Assembly: GCA_013426805.1 (NCBI GenBank)
Contig: JACDZG010000015.1
Location: forward strand, 22,736-86,735
Length of the DNA stretch: 64,000 bases
From: Chromatiaceae bacterium
GTDB taxonomy: Bacteria > Pseudomonadota > Gammaproteobacteria > Chromatiales > Chromatiaceae
Reading direction: 5' to 3'
Shown here: positions 18,175-26,370 of the stretch, one piece after another
How the letters are laid out: each line of letters starts with the position of its first letter
Position numbering within the stretch: the first letter of the stretch is position 1
The notes under the pieces: model-generated
What the model saw: the letters and a program-made list of their open reading frames with translations, nothing else
What the model was told of the DNA's origin: nothing
Database searches by the model: none
Translations under genes and position numbers: made by a program

Positions 18175-21100
18175 GTAACAACCACCTGATCATCGGTTTG
18201 GGGGGCACCGGCGGCAAGGTCATCAAGGCCTTTCGCCGCGAGATGTTCGAGGAGTTCAGGGGAGTCGAGCCGACCGGGGCCGGTGGTGGTCCCCACCCGG
18301 TCCACATGAGTTATCTCTATGTCGACTCCAGCGCCCCCGACCTCGAAGCCAGCGAGAATTGGCGCACCCAGGGGGACATCGGGCCGCTGATCGCGCTGGG
18401 CGAGGCCAATCGGTTGTCGATCATCCACAGCGATCTGCAAACCCGGCTGCGCGACCCCGAGCAATTCAAGGTCACCCATCGCTATATCGGCAACACCGCC
18501 TTGTGGACCGATATCTTCGCCCAGACCAATATCCAGCAGGCGGCCGGCGGTCAGATGCGTCGTCTCGGCGCCGCCCTGTTCGAGCCCAAGTGCCAGACCT
18601 TTGTCACACGCGTGACGGAGCTCTGTAACGAACTCAGTGGCCGCAGTAATTTGGAGGGTGTAGCCTTCCATGTCTGCTGCGGGCTGGCCGGCGGCACCGG
18701 TGCCGGCTCGTTTCTCCATGTCATCGCGCAACTACGCGCATTGAAGGAACGTCGCGATCAGTTTCCCATCTATCTTTATCTCCTGTTGCCCGAACGCGAC
18801 TCCGATTGGGCCAGCAACGGGGATCGCACCAATTACTACGCGAACGGCTATGCTGCACTGCAGGAGCTCAACGCCTATCTCCTGGATGATTATCGCGATG
18901 GACCAAATAAGGGCGGTCCGCTCTATCGGCCGTACGATCTGACCGGCCGCAGCGAGCGCTTCGAGAGCCTGAGCCAAGGGGGGCGGACGCGCTTGATGGA
19001 CCGGGTTCAGGGTTGCTTCGTGCTATCCAATGTCAACGAGCGCGACTCGGTCATTGGCGTCAAGAACGAAGAGATTCATAACCTGATCGCTCAGATGCTC
19101 TTTCAGCGCATCTTTCGTATCGAGGGGTCGAGCGATACCAGCGCCCAGGATTTGCAGCGTGCGATCTCCTTGGAAAATGTAACCCCGATCGATGAGAGCT
19201 CGCTGACCGACCCCAACCAAAAGATCCGCAGCGTCCGTTTTCTCACCTTTGGATTGAAGCGGCTGTTAGTGCCGGAAGAAGAGATTCGCGAGCATTTTGC
19301 GGCCAGTTTTGCATCCCAGGCCGCGCTGCAGATGCTCTATAACAATTGGCCGGCAGAGACCGCCAGTGCCTTCGTGGATGAGAAGCGCAAGATCACGTTC
19401 AAACAGGAGGTACAGCAACAGGAGAAACTGAGTGCTTGGAAACTGAGTGATGACCATATCACACTCTCCCAAGGCATCCTATCCAACGAGATCGATAATA
19501 CCCGCTGGCACCGGCACGACGAGGACTGGCGCACCATCGCGCCGCATCTCGCCAAGGATGCCTGGGACCTCGGTCGCGGCGACGGCATCGACCCGCGGCT
19601 CAACGAGTTGGAGAAGGCCTTCCAGCAGCGCTGGGCCGAGACCTTTCGTGGCATCGGTGTAGAGCGATTCTTCGAGACCGCCGCCCGTGACCTGCGGCTA
19701 CCCGACCGTCATGTGGCGGAGATCTGCGAGACCCTGGAGACCTGGATGTTTGCTCAGTGGGTCGAAGGCAACCTCTCAATCAGCGACCTCGAGACCTTCT
19801 TGGACGATCTGATCGAAGAGTTGGAGCGCCGTCTTGGGACCATTGCGGCGAAGGTGCAAGGTTTGAAGCAGCGACTGGGCACCTTGAATGAGCAGATGGA
19901 CACCAATCGCGACCGTTTTGCCAGGGCCGGGTTGCTCGGCCGCATGATGGGTCGCCCCGGTGACATCTTCAATGCTCAGGTTGATCTGCTGGCCGAGACC
20001 TATGAAAAGCGCACCCTGATCCAGGGCTGGACCTTTGCCGATCGGTTACTGCGCGCCGTCGCTGCGCAGTTGCGCGAGAGTCTCCGCACCGAGGTGGCCG
20101 AGTTTCGCGTGGGACTCTCCGCGGTTCATGAGTTCTTCCTGCGTCGGATGGAACGGACCTGCCAACCCGGAACCCAAACCGACGTCGAGAAGGCCAATGT
20201 CGTGAAATTCTACGAACCGGAGAAGGTGCGCCGGTTCTGTCGCAGCCTGCTGGAACTGGAACAGCGTCAGCGGACCTGGGCGGCCGTTCTGCGCAAGCGG
20301 GCGGTCGACTCCGCCCGCGAGCAGAGACAACGCACCAGCGGACGTGAGCCGCCCTTTGCCATGATGGTGACTCACTTCATCAGGACCGCGGATGCCATGC
20401 GCGTCTTTGAGGATGTCGCCCGCGGCAACGCAATGCAGGCCCACGAGGAACGGACCGGGCAAGGCAATCGACTGCTCGGGGTCAACATCGTCGCTAAGTT
20501 GGCCGAGCAGTTCTCGGAGCCAGAGAAGCTACGCGCCTATGTCAGGACACTGGTGCAAAGCGCCCGCACCTTCATGCAGTGGAAGGATGTCGAATTTGCA
20601 GGCACCAACGGACCGCTCTCGCGCTTCGTCGTCACCCTGCCCAAGTGCGATGAGAAGTCGGCATTTCGCGAACAACTGAAGACGCAGTTCCAGGCTGCCT
20701 TCGACCGTCAAATGGACTTTGTCGATAGTGGCGGTCGGCTCAACGAGATCTGTCTCGTCGCGTTCAAGTATGTCTTTCCGCTGCGTTATCTCGATCCGGT
20801 CTGGTATCTGAAGGAGCGTTACGACCATCGTTTGGCCGTAGGTCCGCGCGACCGGGCGCTGTTGGAGGTCCATATTGAGGACCATCGTCCGGATCTGCCT
20901 TCCCTCTTTCGTCCGGCGCCGGGTGAGGCCGGCAAGCGTGTGCTGCCCGCATTGCAGATCGCTATGGCCTTGGGACTCTTTGAGCGCACACACAATGATA
21001 GTACGGGCCTGGACGAACGGATGCTCCGGCTGCGCGATACCGATGGGCGCCCACGTTTTTACTATGTGCCCGATGCACTTCTCTCCTTATTCGAGCGGCC

Positions 21101-21371
21101 CGCCCGCCCGGCCTTGGAGGCAGCCGAGCTAGATGCCTTCATCGATCGCTTGACCCAGGAGCAATGCGAGGCTGTGGAGCGACGGGTCGACGAAGCCCTG
21201 GCCGGTGAGCGCTTTCGCAATGCGGCGGCTCGCCAGGGCCTGAAGGAGACTCTTTTGGATCAATTGGATGCTGTGCGTCAGAACCGTAATAACAACGAGC
21301 GTGATCGGGTGTATCTGCGCATCGACGACGCCTGCGGTGCGGCAATCGACCGCGTGCTGGCGGTGCGCTAA
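18171..21371 (+). CDS. Giant tubulin-like (Tubulin_2 family) GTPase
   Basis: The 1066-residue protein opens with HLIIGLGGTGGKVIKAFRRE (residues 5-24), the Rossmann nucleotide-binding start of prokaryotic tubulin-like proteins. At 166-183 it has the tubulin signature loop in HVCCGLAGGTGAGSFLHV (GGTGAGS at 174-180, equivalent to GGGTGSG). The domain extends to about 330. The remaining 700 residues are mainly alpha-helical and not FtsZ-like, with charged segments such as LIEELERRLGTIAAKVQGLK around 545-580 that look coiled-coil. FtsZ and TubZ are about 350-480 residues, so the extra portion is a family-specific platform. It has no membrane segment and is probably cytoplasmic, joined to the membrane by its coupled upstream neighbour. 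Polymerisation or GTP hydrolysis is inferred, not shown. Confidence 0.8.
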   Translation: MSNNHLIIGLGGTGGKVIKAFRREMFEEFRGVEPTGAGGGPHPVHMSYLYVDSSAPDLEASENWRTQGDIGPLIALGEANRLSIIHSDLQTRLRDPEQFKVTHRYIGNTALWTDIFAQTNIQQAAGGQMRRLGAALFEPKCQTFVTRVTELCNELSGRSNLEGVAFHVCCGLAGGTGAGSFLHVIAQLRALKERRDQFPIYLYLLLPERDSDWASNGDRTNYYANGYAALQELNAYLLDDYRDGPNKGGPLYRPYDLTGRSERFESLSQGGRTRLMDRVQGCFVLSNVNERDSVIGVKNEEIHNLIAQMLFQRIFRIEGSSDTSAQDLQRAISLENVTPIDESSLTDPNQKIRSVRFLTFGLKRLLVPEEEIREHFAASFASQAALQMLYNNWPAETASAFVDEKRKITFKQEVQQQEKLSAWKLSDDHITLSQGILSNEIDNTRWHRHDEDWRTIAPHLAKDAWDLGRGDGIDPRLNELEKAFQQRWAETFRGIGVERFFETAARDLRLPDRHVAEICETLETWMFAQWVEGNLSISDLETFLDDLIEELERRLGTIAAKVQGLKQRLGTLNEQMDTNRDRFARAGLLGRMMGRPGDIFNAQVDLLAETYEKRTLIQGWTFADRLLRAVAAQLRESLRTEVAEFRVGLSAVHEFFLRRMERTCQPGTQTDVEKANVVKFYEPEKVRRFCRSLLELEQRQRTWAAVLRKRAVDSAREQRQRTSGREPPFAMMVTHFIRTADAMRVFEDVARGNAMQAHEERTGQGNRLLGVNIVAKLAEQFSEPEKLRAYVRTLVQSARTFMQWKDVEFAGTNGPLSRFVVTLPKCDEKSAFREQLKTQFQAAFDRQMDFVDSGGRLNEICLVAFKYVFPLRYLDPVWYLKERYDHRLAVGPRDRALLEVHIEDHRPDLPSLFRPAPGEAGKRVLPALQIAMALGLFERTHNDSTGLDERMLRLRDTDGRPRFYYVPDALLSLFERPARPALEAAELDAFIDRLTQEQCEAVERRVDEALAGERFRNAAARQGLKETLLDQLDAVRQNRNNNERDRVYLRIDDACGAAIDRVLAVR

Positions 21372-21383
21372 AGGAGAATTCAC

Positions 21384-21962
21384 ATGGCGTTGGTCGCAGG
21401 GCGATGCAAGAATTTCGGCGGCTGTCACTATGCCGATGATCGCAAAGTCGTCGAGGCCGATGACGGAGCCTTCGTGTGTCCAGGGTGCGGGGCGCCCTTG
21501 ACGCCCGAGACCCCGCACGGAGCGACCACCCCGCGGAGAAGGGGGCGGCGCAACCTGTTGATTGGTGCATCCCTCGCGCTGGCTGCGGTGGCGTCCGGCG
21601 TCGGTTGGCGGATGTGGTGCTGCCGCAATCCCGGGAGTCATGGTCCGTCGTTCGACGAATGGATATCAGGTGATCCCCCAGCCCCGGAGTTGGAGTCGGT
21701 TCGTCGCGGCCTCGCGGAGCGTGCGAGTCGGATCGCCGCGCTGAAGGCCGCAGGGAAGGCGCTCGGAACCGAGCACGGATTGCTGGATCCCGTTTCTGGC
21801 GTCGGCTTGCTTCCGGACGATCTCGCGCTGCTTGATGCGGAGAACCGTGATCGCCGCGACCTCTACGCCTATGTGACCGCGCACGTCGATCCGCCGGTGA
21901 CTTACGAGCGAGCGGCGAACGCCTTTGCGATGCGACGCTGGCGGGAGTGGCCGCGACGTTGA
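21384..21962 (+). CDS. Zinc-ribbon, single-TM protein with YdbL-like periplasmic tail
   Basis: 192 residues with a strong AAGGAG ribosome site. The N-terminus has RCKNFGGCHYADD then FVCPGCGAPL, four cysteines spaced as a zinc ribbon. A single hydrophobic helix follows at about 58-75 (LLIGASLALAAVASGVGW). The tail (LLDPVSGVGLLPDDLALLDA, then ENRDRRDLYAYVT) resembles the DUF1318/YdbL periplasmic family. The positive RRRGRR before the helix puts the ribbon in the cytoplasm and the tail outside. The next gene begins with the same kind of ribbon, so the two proteins probably dock on the same cytoplasmic partner, perhaps the tubulin-like protein. Confidence 0.65.
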   Translation: MALVAGRCKNFGGCHYADDRKVVEADDGAFVCPGCGAPLTPETPHGATTPRRRGRRNLLIGASLALAAVASGVGWRMWCCRNPGSHGPSFDEWISGDPPAPELESVRRGLAERASRIAALKAAGKALGTEHGLLDPVSGVGLLPDDLALLDAENRDRRDLYAYVTAHVDPPVTYERAANAFAMRRWREWPRR

Positions 21963-22043
21963 GACAGGGAACCGAAAAATGATTGGCCTTAACGCATAGA
22001 GGTCGGGCGCGGCGCCCGACCGCTCGGTAGAGCGGGGACAGCG

Positions 22044-24287
22044 ATGGCACAGCAAGAAGGGCAGTGTAAGAACTACGATCTCTGCGGGATTGCAGCGCGA
22101 CACGAAACCGTTTCGGCGGATAAGAGCGCTTTCATCTGTCCGGAATGCGGGGGCCCCCTGAGAGCGGTGCTCAGCGGCTCCGGTCAGCCGCGGCGTCCGC
22201 TCAAATGGCTCGGATTAATCGCTGCCGCGGGGATCGCCGCCTCGGGTTGGGCGGCGTTCGGGCCGAGTCTGTGGGCGCCGCAGCCTGCCGATGGGGACAC
22301 CAATCCGCCGCTCCTGACCGAAACGCGGCTCTCATCACCCGGACCGACCGGCCCCAGCCTCCGGCCAGTCGGCTGTTCCCCCGCGCCACTATTGATGCCG
22401 GGCAAGCGCACGCTCTTCCAGCGGGTGCTCACCAGACCCGATGCCATACTGACGACCAATCCCGGCGAGCCCACCGGACAAGCGCTCCCGCCCCTACTCA
22501 CCTTTTATGTCTACCAGCGCCGGATGGTCGGCGGCGAGGGCTGGGTTGAAGTCGGGCCGGACGCGGGATGTCACACCACCGGGTGGATCAAGGAGGAGCG
22601 CACGGTCGCGTGGAAGCAACAGATCGTCGTCACCTTCGATAACCCGGCCGGCCGCAACCGGGTGATGCTGTTGAAAGACGCTGGGGACGTGTCCAAGATT
22701 GCGGCCTTACCGCAGCCAGGCCTTGAGCTAGGCCGCATGATCGGGGCGGTACAGAGTGGTCGACCGGACCCGCGTGTAGTGGCGGCGGAGCCGGAGAATT
22801 ATCTCGACTTCAAGCGGAATTTCTATCTTCTCCCGATCGTCGATTTCACAGAGACAATAGTTAAGGGCCAGCGCGTTCACCTGCTCAAGGTACATTCAAT
22901 TGCCGAGGAGTCGGTGCCGTCTTCCGTGCCCCCGTTGGTCAAGGCCGCGGTGGTCTTCGTGATCGATTCAACCATTTCGATGGGGAAGTACATCGAGCGG
23001 ACTAAAGAGGCGGTGCGCCAGATCTATAAACACCTGTCGAACAGCCCCGGCGGTCATGAGATCCGCTTTGGACTCGTTGCATTTCGCTCTGATACCCGCA
23101 AGCATCCTATTGAGCTTGAGTATGTCGCCAAGTTGTTTGTCGATCCGAATACGGATAACTCTGCCGCAGAGTTTGAGGCCGGTATCGCGCAAGTCAGGGC
23201 GGCATCGGTACCGACCGAGCGGTTCGACGAAGACGCCTATGCTGGAATTATGCTTGCGTTGCAATCGATCGACTGGAGCCCTTATCTCGCACGACATATT
23301 GTGCTGATTTCTGATGCCGGAGCACTGGATGCCACCGATCCATTATCCAAGACGGGCCAATCGGCAAAAGACGTGGCAGCGATTGCCAGATTTCGCGATA
23401 TCTACCTCTATACAATTCACCTGAAGACTCCTGAGGGGCTTACGCTGCAGAACCACCTCAAAGCTGCCCAGCAATACCAGCAACTCACCGAAAGCGCCTT
23501 AACCAGCGGTTCTCTCTACTACCCGGTCGAACACGCCGAAGACGTGGCAAACTTCGGACCATGGATCGATTGTGCCGTCCGTGGAATGACTCATACGATC
23601 CGTACTGTCGGCGAGGCTCCGGACCCCGCCCGGCGCGCAGCGGTTGAACTCTGTCCTGAAGGCGGTACTAAGGTGACGCAGATGCGTAAGGACGCGGAAC
23701 TGATCGGCCATGCCCTGCACCTGAAGTACCTGGGTCTGACCCCGGCCGGTCAAACCCCCTTGTCGGATTTTGCCGGCTGGATTTGGGATCATGATCTTGA
23801 AAGGCCGGTCAGACCGACCGTCGAGATCCGCGTCTTGTTGACCAAGAACCAACTCAGCAATCTGGCCAATGGTGTCCGGCGCATCTTGGAGGCCGCGAAG
23901 TCCGGGCGAACGAATTCCGATCAGTTCCATCGCAGTCTGGTGGATTTCTCCTCGGCGATGGGCCACGACGCGGCGCTTGCGAAACCGGTGGAAGACTTGA
24001 CGATCGCCGACCTGGGGATCCTGGGCGAGTTTGTCGATGACCTGCCCTACAAGAGCGTCATCATGAACATCAGCCAGGAGGCTTGGGAGAACATGTCAGA
24101 CTCGGAGCAAGACGATCATATTCGAGCGATCGAGAACAAGCTCGAACGCTATGGTATCTATGAGGCCGACTGCACCAGTTGGGTCGATCTTGCCAACCCG
24201 CAGCGTGACCGCTCGAGCGGCTGCGATGCAGTGGCAAGCGACGATGGCGAACTGGTCTATCCGGTACCGCTCGACGCACTGCCATAA
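22044..24287 (+). CDS. Zinc-ribbon, single-TM protein with SH3-like and vWA domains
   Basis: 747 residues. Residues 7-40 repeat the ribbon of the preceding protein (QCKNYDLCGIA, then AFICPECGGPL). A transmembrane helix spans about 54-74. A region near 150-210 reads like a bacterial SH3-type beta barrel (CHTTGWIKEERTVAWKQQ). A vWA domain covers about 300-510: KAAVVFVIDSTISMGKYIER gives the metal-site DxTxS (308-312), EIRFGLVAFRSDT follows, and HIVLISDAG gives the distal Asp. Serine is replaced by Thr at the middle MIDAS position, which can still bind metal. By the positive-inside rule the vWA domain is periplasmic, so it would grip lipoproteins or the FGE-fold protein encoded downstream. The 81-base gap before it is the largest in the first half of the operon. 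Confidence 0.7.
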   Translation: MAQQEGQCKNYDLCGIAARHETVSADKSAFICPECGGPLRAVLSGSGQPRRPLKWLGLIAAAGIAASGWAAFGPSLWAPQPADGDTNPPLLTETRLSSPGPTGPSLRPVGCSPAPLLMPGKRTLFQRVLTRPDAILTTNPGEPTGQALPPLLTFYVYQRRMVGGEGWVEVGPDAGCHTTGWIKEERTVAWKQQIVVTFDNPAGRNRVMLLKDAGDVSKIAALPQPGLELGRMIGAVQSGRPDPRVVAAEPENYLDFKRNFYLLPIVDFTETIVKGQRVHLLKVHSIAEESVPSSVPPLVKAAVVFVIDSTISMGKYIERTKEAVRQIYKHLSNSPGGHEIRFGLVAFRSDTRKHPIELEYVAKLFVDPNTDNSAAEFEAGIAQVRAASVPTERFDEDAYAGIMLALQSIDWSPYLARHIVLISDAGALDATDPLSKTGQSAKDVAAIARFRDIYLYTIHLKTPEGLTLQNHLKAAQQYQQLTESALTSGSLYYPVEHAEDVANFGPWIDCAVRGMTHTIRTVGEAPDPARRAAVELCPEGGTKVTQMRKDAELIGHALHLKYLGLTPAGQTPLSDFAGWIWDHDLERPVRPTVEIRVLLTKNQLSNLANGVRRILEAAKSGRTNSDQFHRSLVDFSSAMGHDAALAKPVEDLTIADLGILGEFVDDLPYKSVIMNISQEAWENMSDSEQDDHIRAIENKLERYGIYEADCTSWVDLANPQRDRSSGCDAVASDDGELVYPVPLDALP

Positions 24288-24310
24288 CAGCGCGATCACC
24301 GGCCAGGGAC

Positions 24311-25126
24311 ATGCCCATGAGCCAATCGGCCACGTCTTCGTTAACGCCGCATGCGGGTCACGCGACTGACCCGGATGCGGCGCCGAACCAGCCCGGAGTC
24401 ACGCTCGCTGCCCTGGAGTTTGAATTGCTCTGCACCCGCGGGACGGCCACCGAGTGCTTTCGGGTCGACACCGCGCATGTCCGTCTCGGCCCCGGGGAAG
24501 TGCTGGTCCTGATCGGGCCGAGCGGGTGCGGTAAGAGCACCATCCTCGAAGTGCTCGGTTTGATATTGGCGCCCGATGTCGGCAGCCGTTGCCTGTGGTA
24601 CACCGGTCCGGGGGCGGCGCTCGATGTGATCGATCAGCGACTGCCGCGAGCCCGCGGCCGCCGTGTTCGGCTGCGCGCCCAGGCACTCGGCTTCGTCCTG
24701 CAAAGCGGTGGGTTGCTGCCCTTTCTGCGTGTGCACGAGAACATTGCCCTCCCCCGGTCCCTCGCCCGCCAGGCTCCATGGGACGACTCGGTCGACCATT
24801 TGATCGATACGCTCGGTATTCGGCGGCTGCTCGATCGATGGCCGGCACAACTGTCCATCGGTGAGCGCCAGCGGGTCGCGGTCGCCCGGGCCATGGCCCA
24901 TGATCCCGCGCTGCTGTTGGCCGACGAGCCGACGGCCGCCCTGGACCCGGCCCGCGCCGAGCGGGTCATGCGACTGATGGTGGAACTCGTTCGCGAGCGC
25001 GGGCGCATGGCCGTCATCGTCACCCATGACAGCAACCTGGTCGAACGTCTGCGCCTGCGCTACTTGCGGGCCCGCCTGGCCCCTGACGGTCGCTCCGCGA
25101 TCTTTCGTGAAGAGGACGCGGGATGA
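24311..25126 (+). CDS. ABC transporter ATPase, LolD/MacB type
   Basis: 271 residues. Walker A is GPSGCGKSTILEVLGL, the Q-loop is GFVLQSGGLLPFLRV, the signature is LSIGERQRVAVARAMAHDPA, Walker B is LLLADEPTAALDPA, and the H-loop is VIVTHDSN. The extended N-terminus (about 30 residues) is not part of the domain; an ATG at 24317 is an equally good start. LolD/MacB-type ATPases power mechanotransmission across the inner membrane rather than substrate passage. It overlaps the permease gene by four bases (ATGA). In this context it may drive movement of periplasmic parts or lipoprotein extraction. Confidence 0.9.
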   Translation: MPMSQSATSSLTPHAGHATDPDAAPNQPGVTLAALEFELLCTRGTATECFRVDTAHVRLGPGEVLVLIGPSGCGKSTILEVLGLILAPDVGSRCLWYTGPGAALDVIDQRLPRARGRRVRLRAQALGFVLQSGGLLPFLRVHENIALPRSLARQAPWDDSVDHLIDTLGIRRLLDRWPAQLSIGERQRVAVARAMAHDPALLLADEPTAALDPARAERVMRLMVELVRERGRMAVIVTHDSNLVERLRLRYLRARLAPDGRSAIFREEDAG

Positions 25127-26370
25127 GGCCGGTTATGCGACTGCCGTTGCTCTTGCGCCTGGCGCTCAAGGACCTCGCCTATGATTGGCGACCCTCCGGG
25201 GCCTTGATGCTGGCGATCGTGGCCGTGTCGGCGCCGCTGTTGCTGCTCTTCGGCTTGAAGACCGGGGTCGTGACGACGATGCGCGATATCCTGGTCAAAG
25301 ACCCGCGCAACCTGGAGGTCATCGTATTCGAGAACGCCCGGTTGCCGCTCGATTGGTTCGACCAGTTGCGGACCCGGACCGACAGTATTCGCTTCCTGAT
25401 TCCCCGGACCCGCACGCTCAATACCTTGGTCGACCTTCAAGGCGCGTCGGGCGATATTTTAAGGAGCGTCGAGATACTCCCCACGGCGGCGGATGATCCG
25501 CTGCTTCCGAAGGATACTGTCCCGCCCGCCGAGCCAACCGAGGTCTTCATCACCGGGGCCATCGCTGCACGTCTGGGCGTCAGCCCGGGTGAGCCGCTGT
25601 CGGCGATACTGAAGCGTACTCTCAGCACCGGCGAGCGGCAGGAGTCAGTCCAGTTACAGGTTACGGGGATCGTGCCTGACACCAACTACGCGCGACCGGC
25701 GATCTTTGCGAGCCTCGATTTTCTCATCGCCCTTGAGGATTATCGCGGAGGCTATCGCGTGCCCGCCTTTGGTGTCACCGAGGGCGCGGAACGCACGATG
25801 CCCCGCACCAGCTTCTCCGGGGCCCGACTCTATGCGAAACAGCCCGAAGACGTAGCCTCGCTCGCGAACCTGCTGCGCCACGCCGGGCTGGAGGTCCGCA
25901 CCCGCGGTGAGGACCTGGCGCGGCTCAATGCCGCCGAGCGCTTTCTCACCCGCATTCTGTTGTCGATCGCCGTGGTGTCGCTGGTCGGCGGCTATCTCTC
26001 CTTTGGCGGCGCGATCTGGATCACCATCGAGCGCAAGCGCTACCCCTTGGCCCTGCTGCAGCTCTTGGGCTTCAGTCGTCCGGGGGTCTTGGCCTTCTGC
26101 CTGGTCCAGGGCGGGTTCCTCGGCCTCTGCGCATTTGGGCTGTCGTTCCTGCTCTTTGAGCTTGGGTCCGTATTGCTCAACGCGTTCGGTGCCGGACCCT
26201 TTCTCGATCTGCTGGGCGCAGACGGCGCGGTCGGTCCGGTCTGCACACTCGGCGGCGGCGAATTGCTTGCCGCGGCCATAGCGACAGTGGCGTTCTCGGT
26301 CTTGGCATCAACCCTGGGGGCAGTGCATGCAACGTCCTTTGAGCCCGCGCAATGTCTGCGGGAGGCTTAG
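25123..26370 (+). CDS. FtsX/MacB-type ABC permease
   Basis: A 415-residue permease with the type VII fold. Helix one lies at about 27-50 (ALMLAIVAVSAPLLLLFGL). A large periplasmic domain of about 230 residues follows, then three helices near 282-305 (LSIAVVSLVGGYLSFGGAIW), 325-350 and 385-405. The coupling motif ERKRYPLALLQLLGFSR between helices two and three is typical of FtsX/LolC/MacB. It pairs with the ATPase just upstream. Only one permease gene is present, so a homodimer is expected. It is probably the engine that couples cytoplasmic ATP hydrolysis to the periplasmic vWA, FGE-fold and lipoprotein components. Confidence 0.85.
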   Translation: MRPVMRLPLLLRLALKDLAYDWRPSGALMLAIVAVSAPLLLLFGLKTGVVTTMRDILVKDPRNLEVIVFENARLPLDWFDQLRTRTDSIRFLIPRTRTLNTLVDLQGASGDILRSVEILPTAADDPLLPKDTVPPAEPTEVFITGAIAARLGVSPGEPLSAILKRTLSTGERQESVQLQVTGIVPDTNYARPAIFASLDFLIALEDYRGGYRVPAFGVTEGAERTMPRTSFSGARLYAKQPEDVASLANLLRHAGLEVRTRGEDLARLNAAERFLTRILLSIAVVSLVGGYLSFGGAIWITIERKRYPLALLQLLGFSRPGVLAFCLVQGGFLGLCAFGLSFLLFELGSVLLNAFGAGPFLDLLGADGAVGPVCTLGGGELLAAAIATVAFSVLASTLGAVHATSFEPAQCLREA

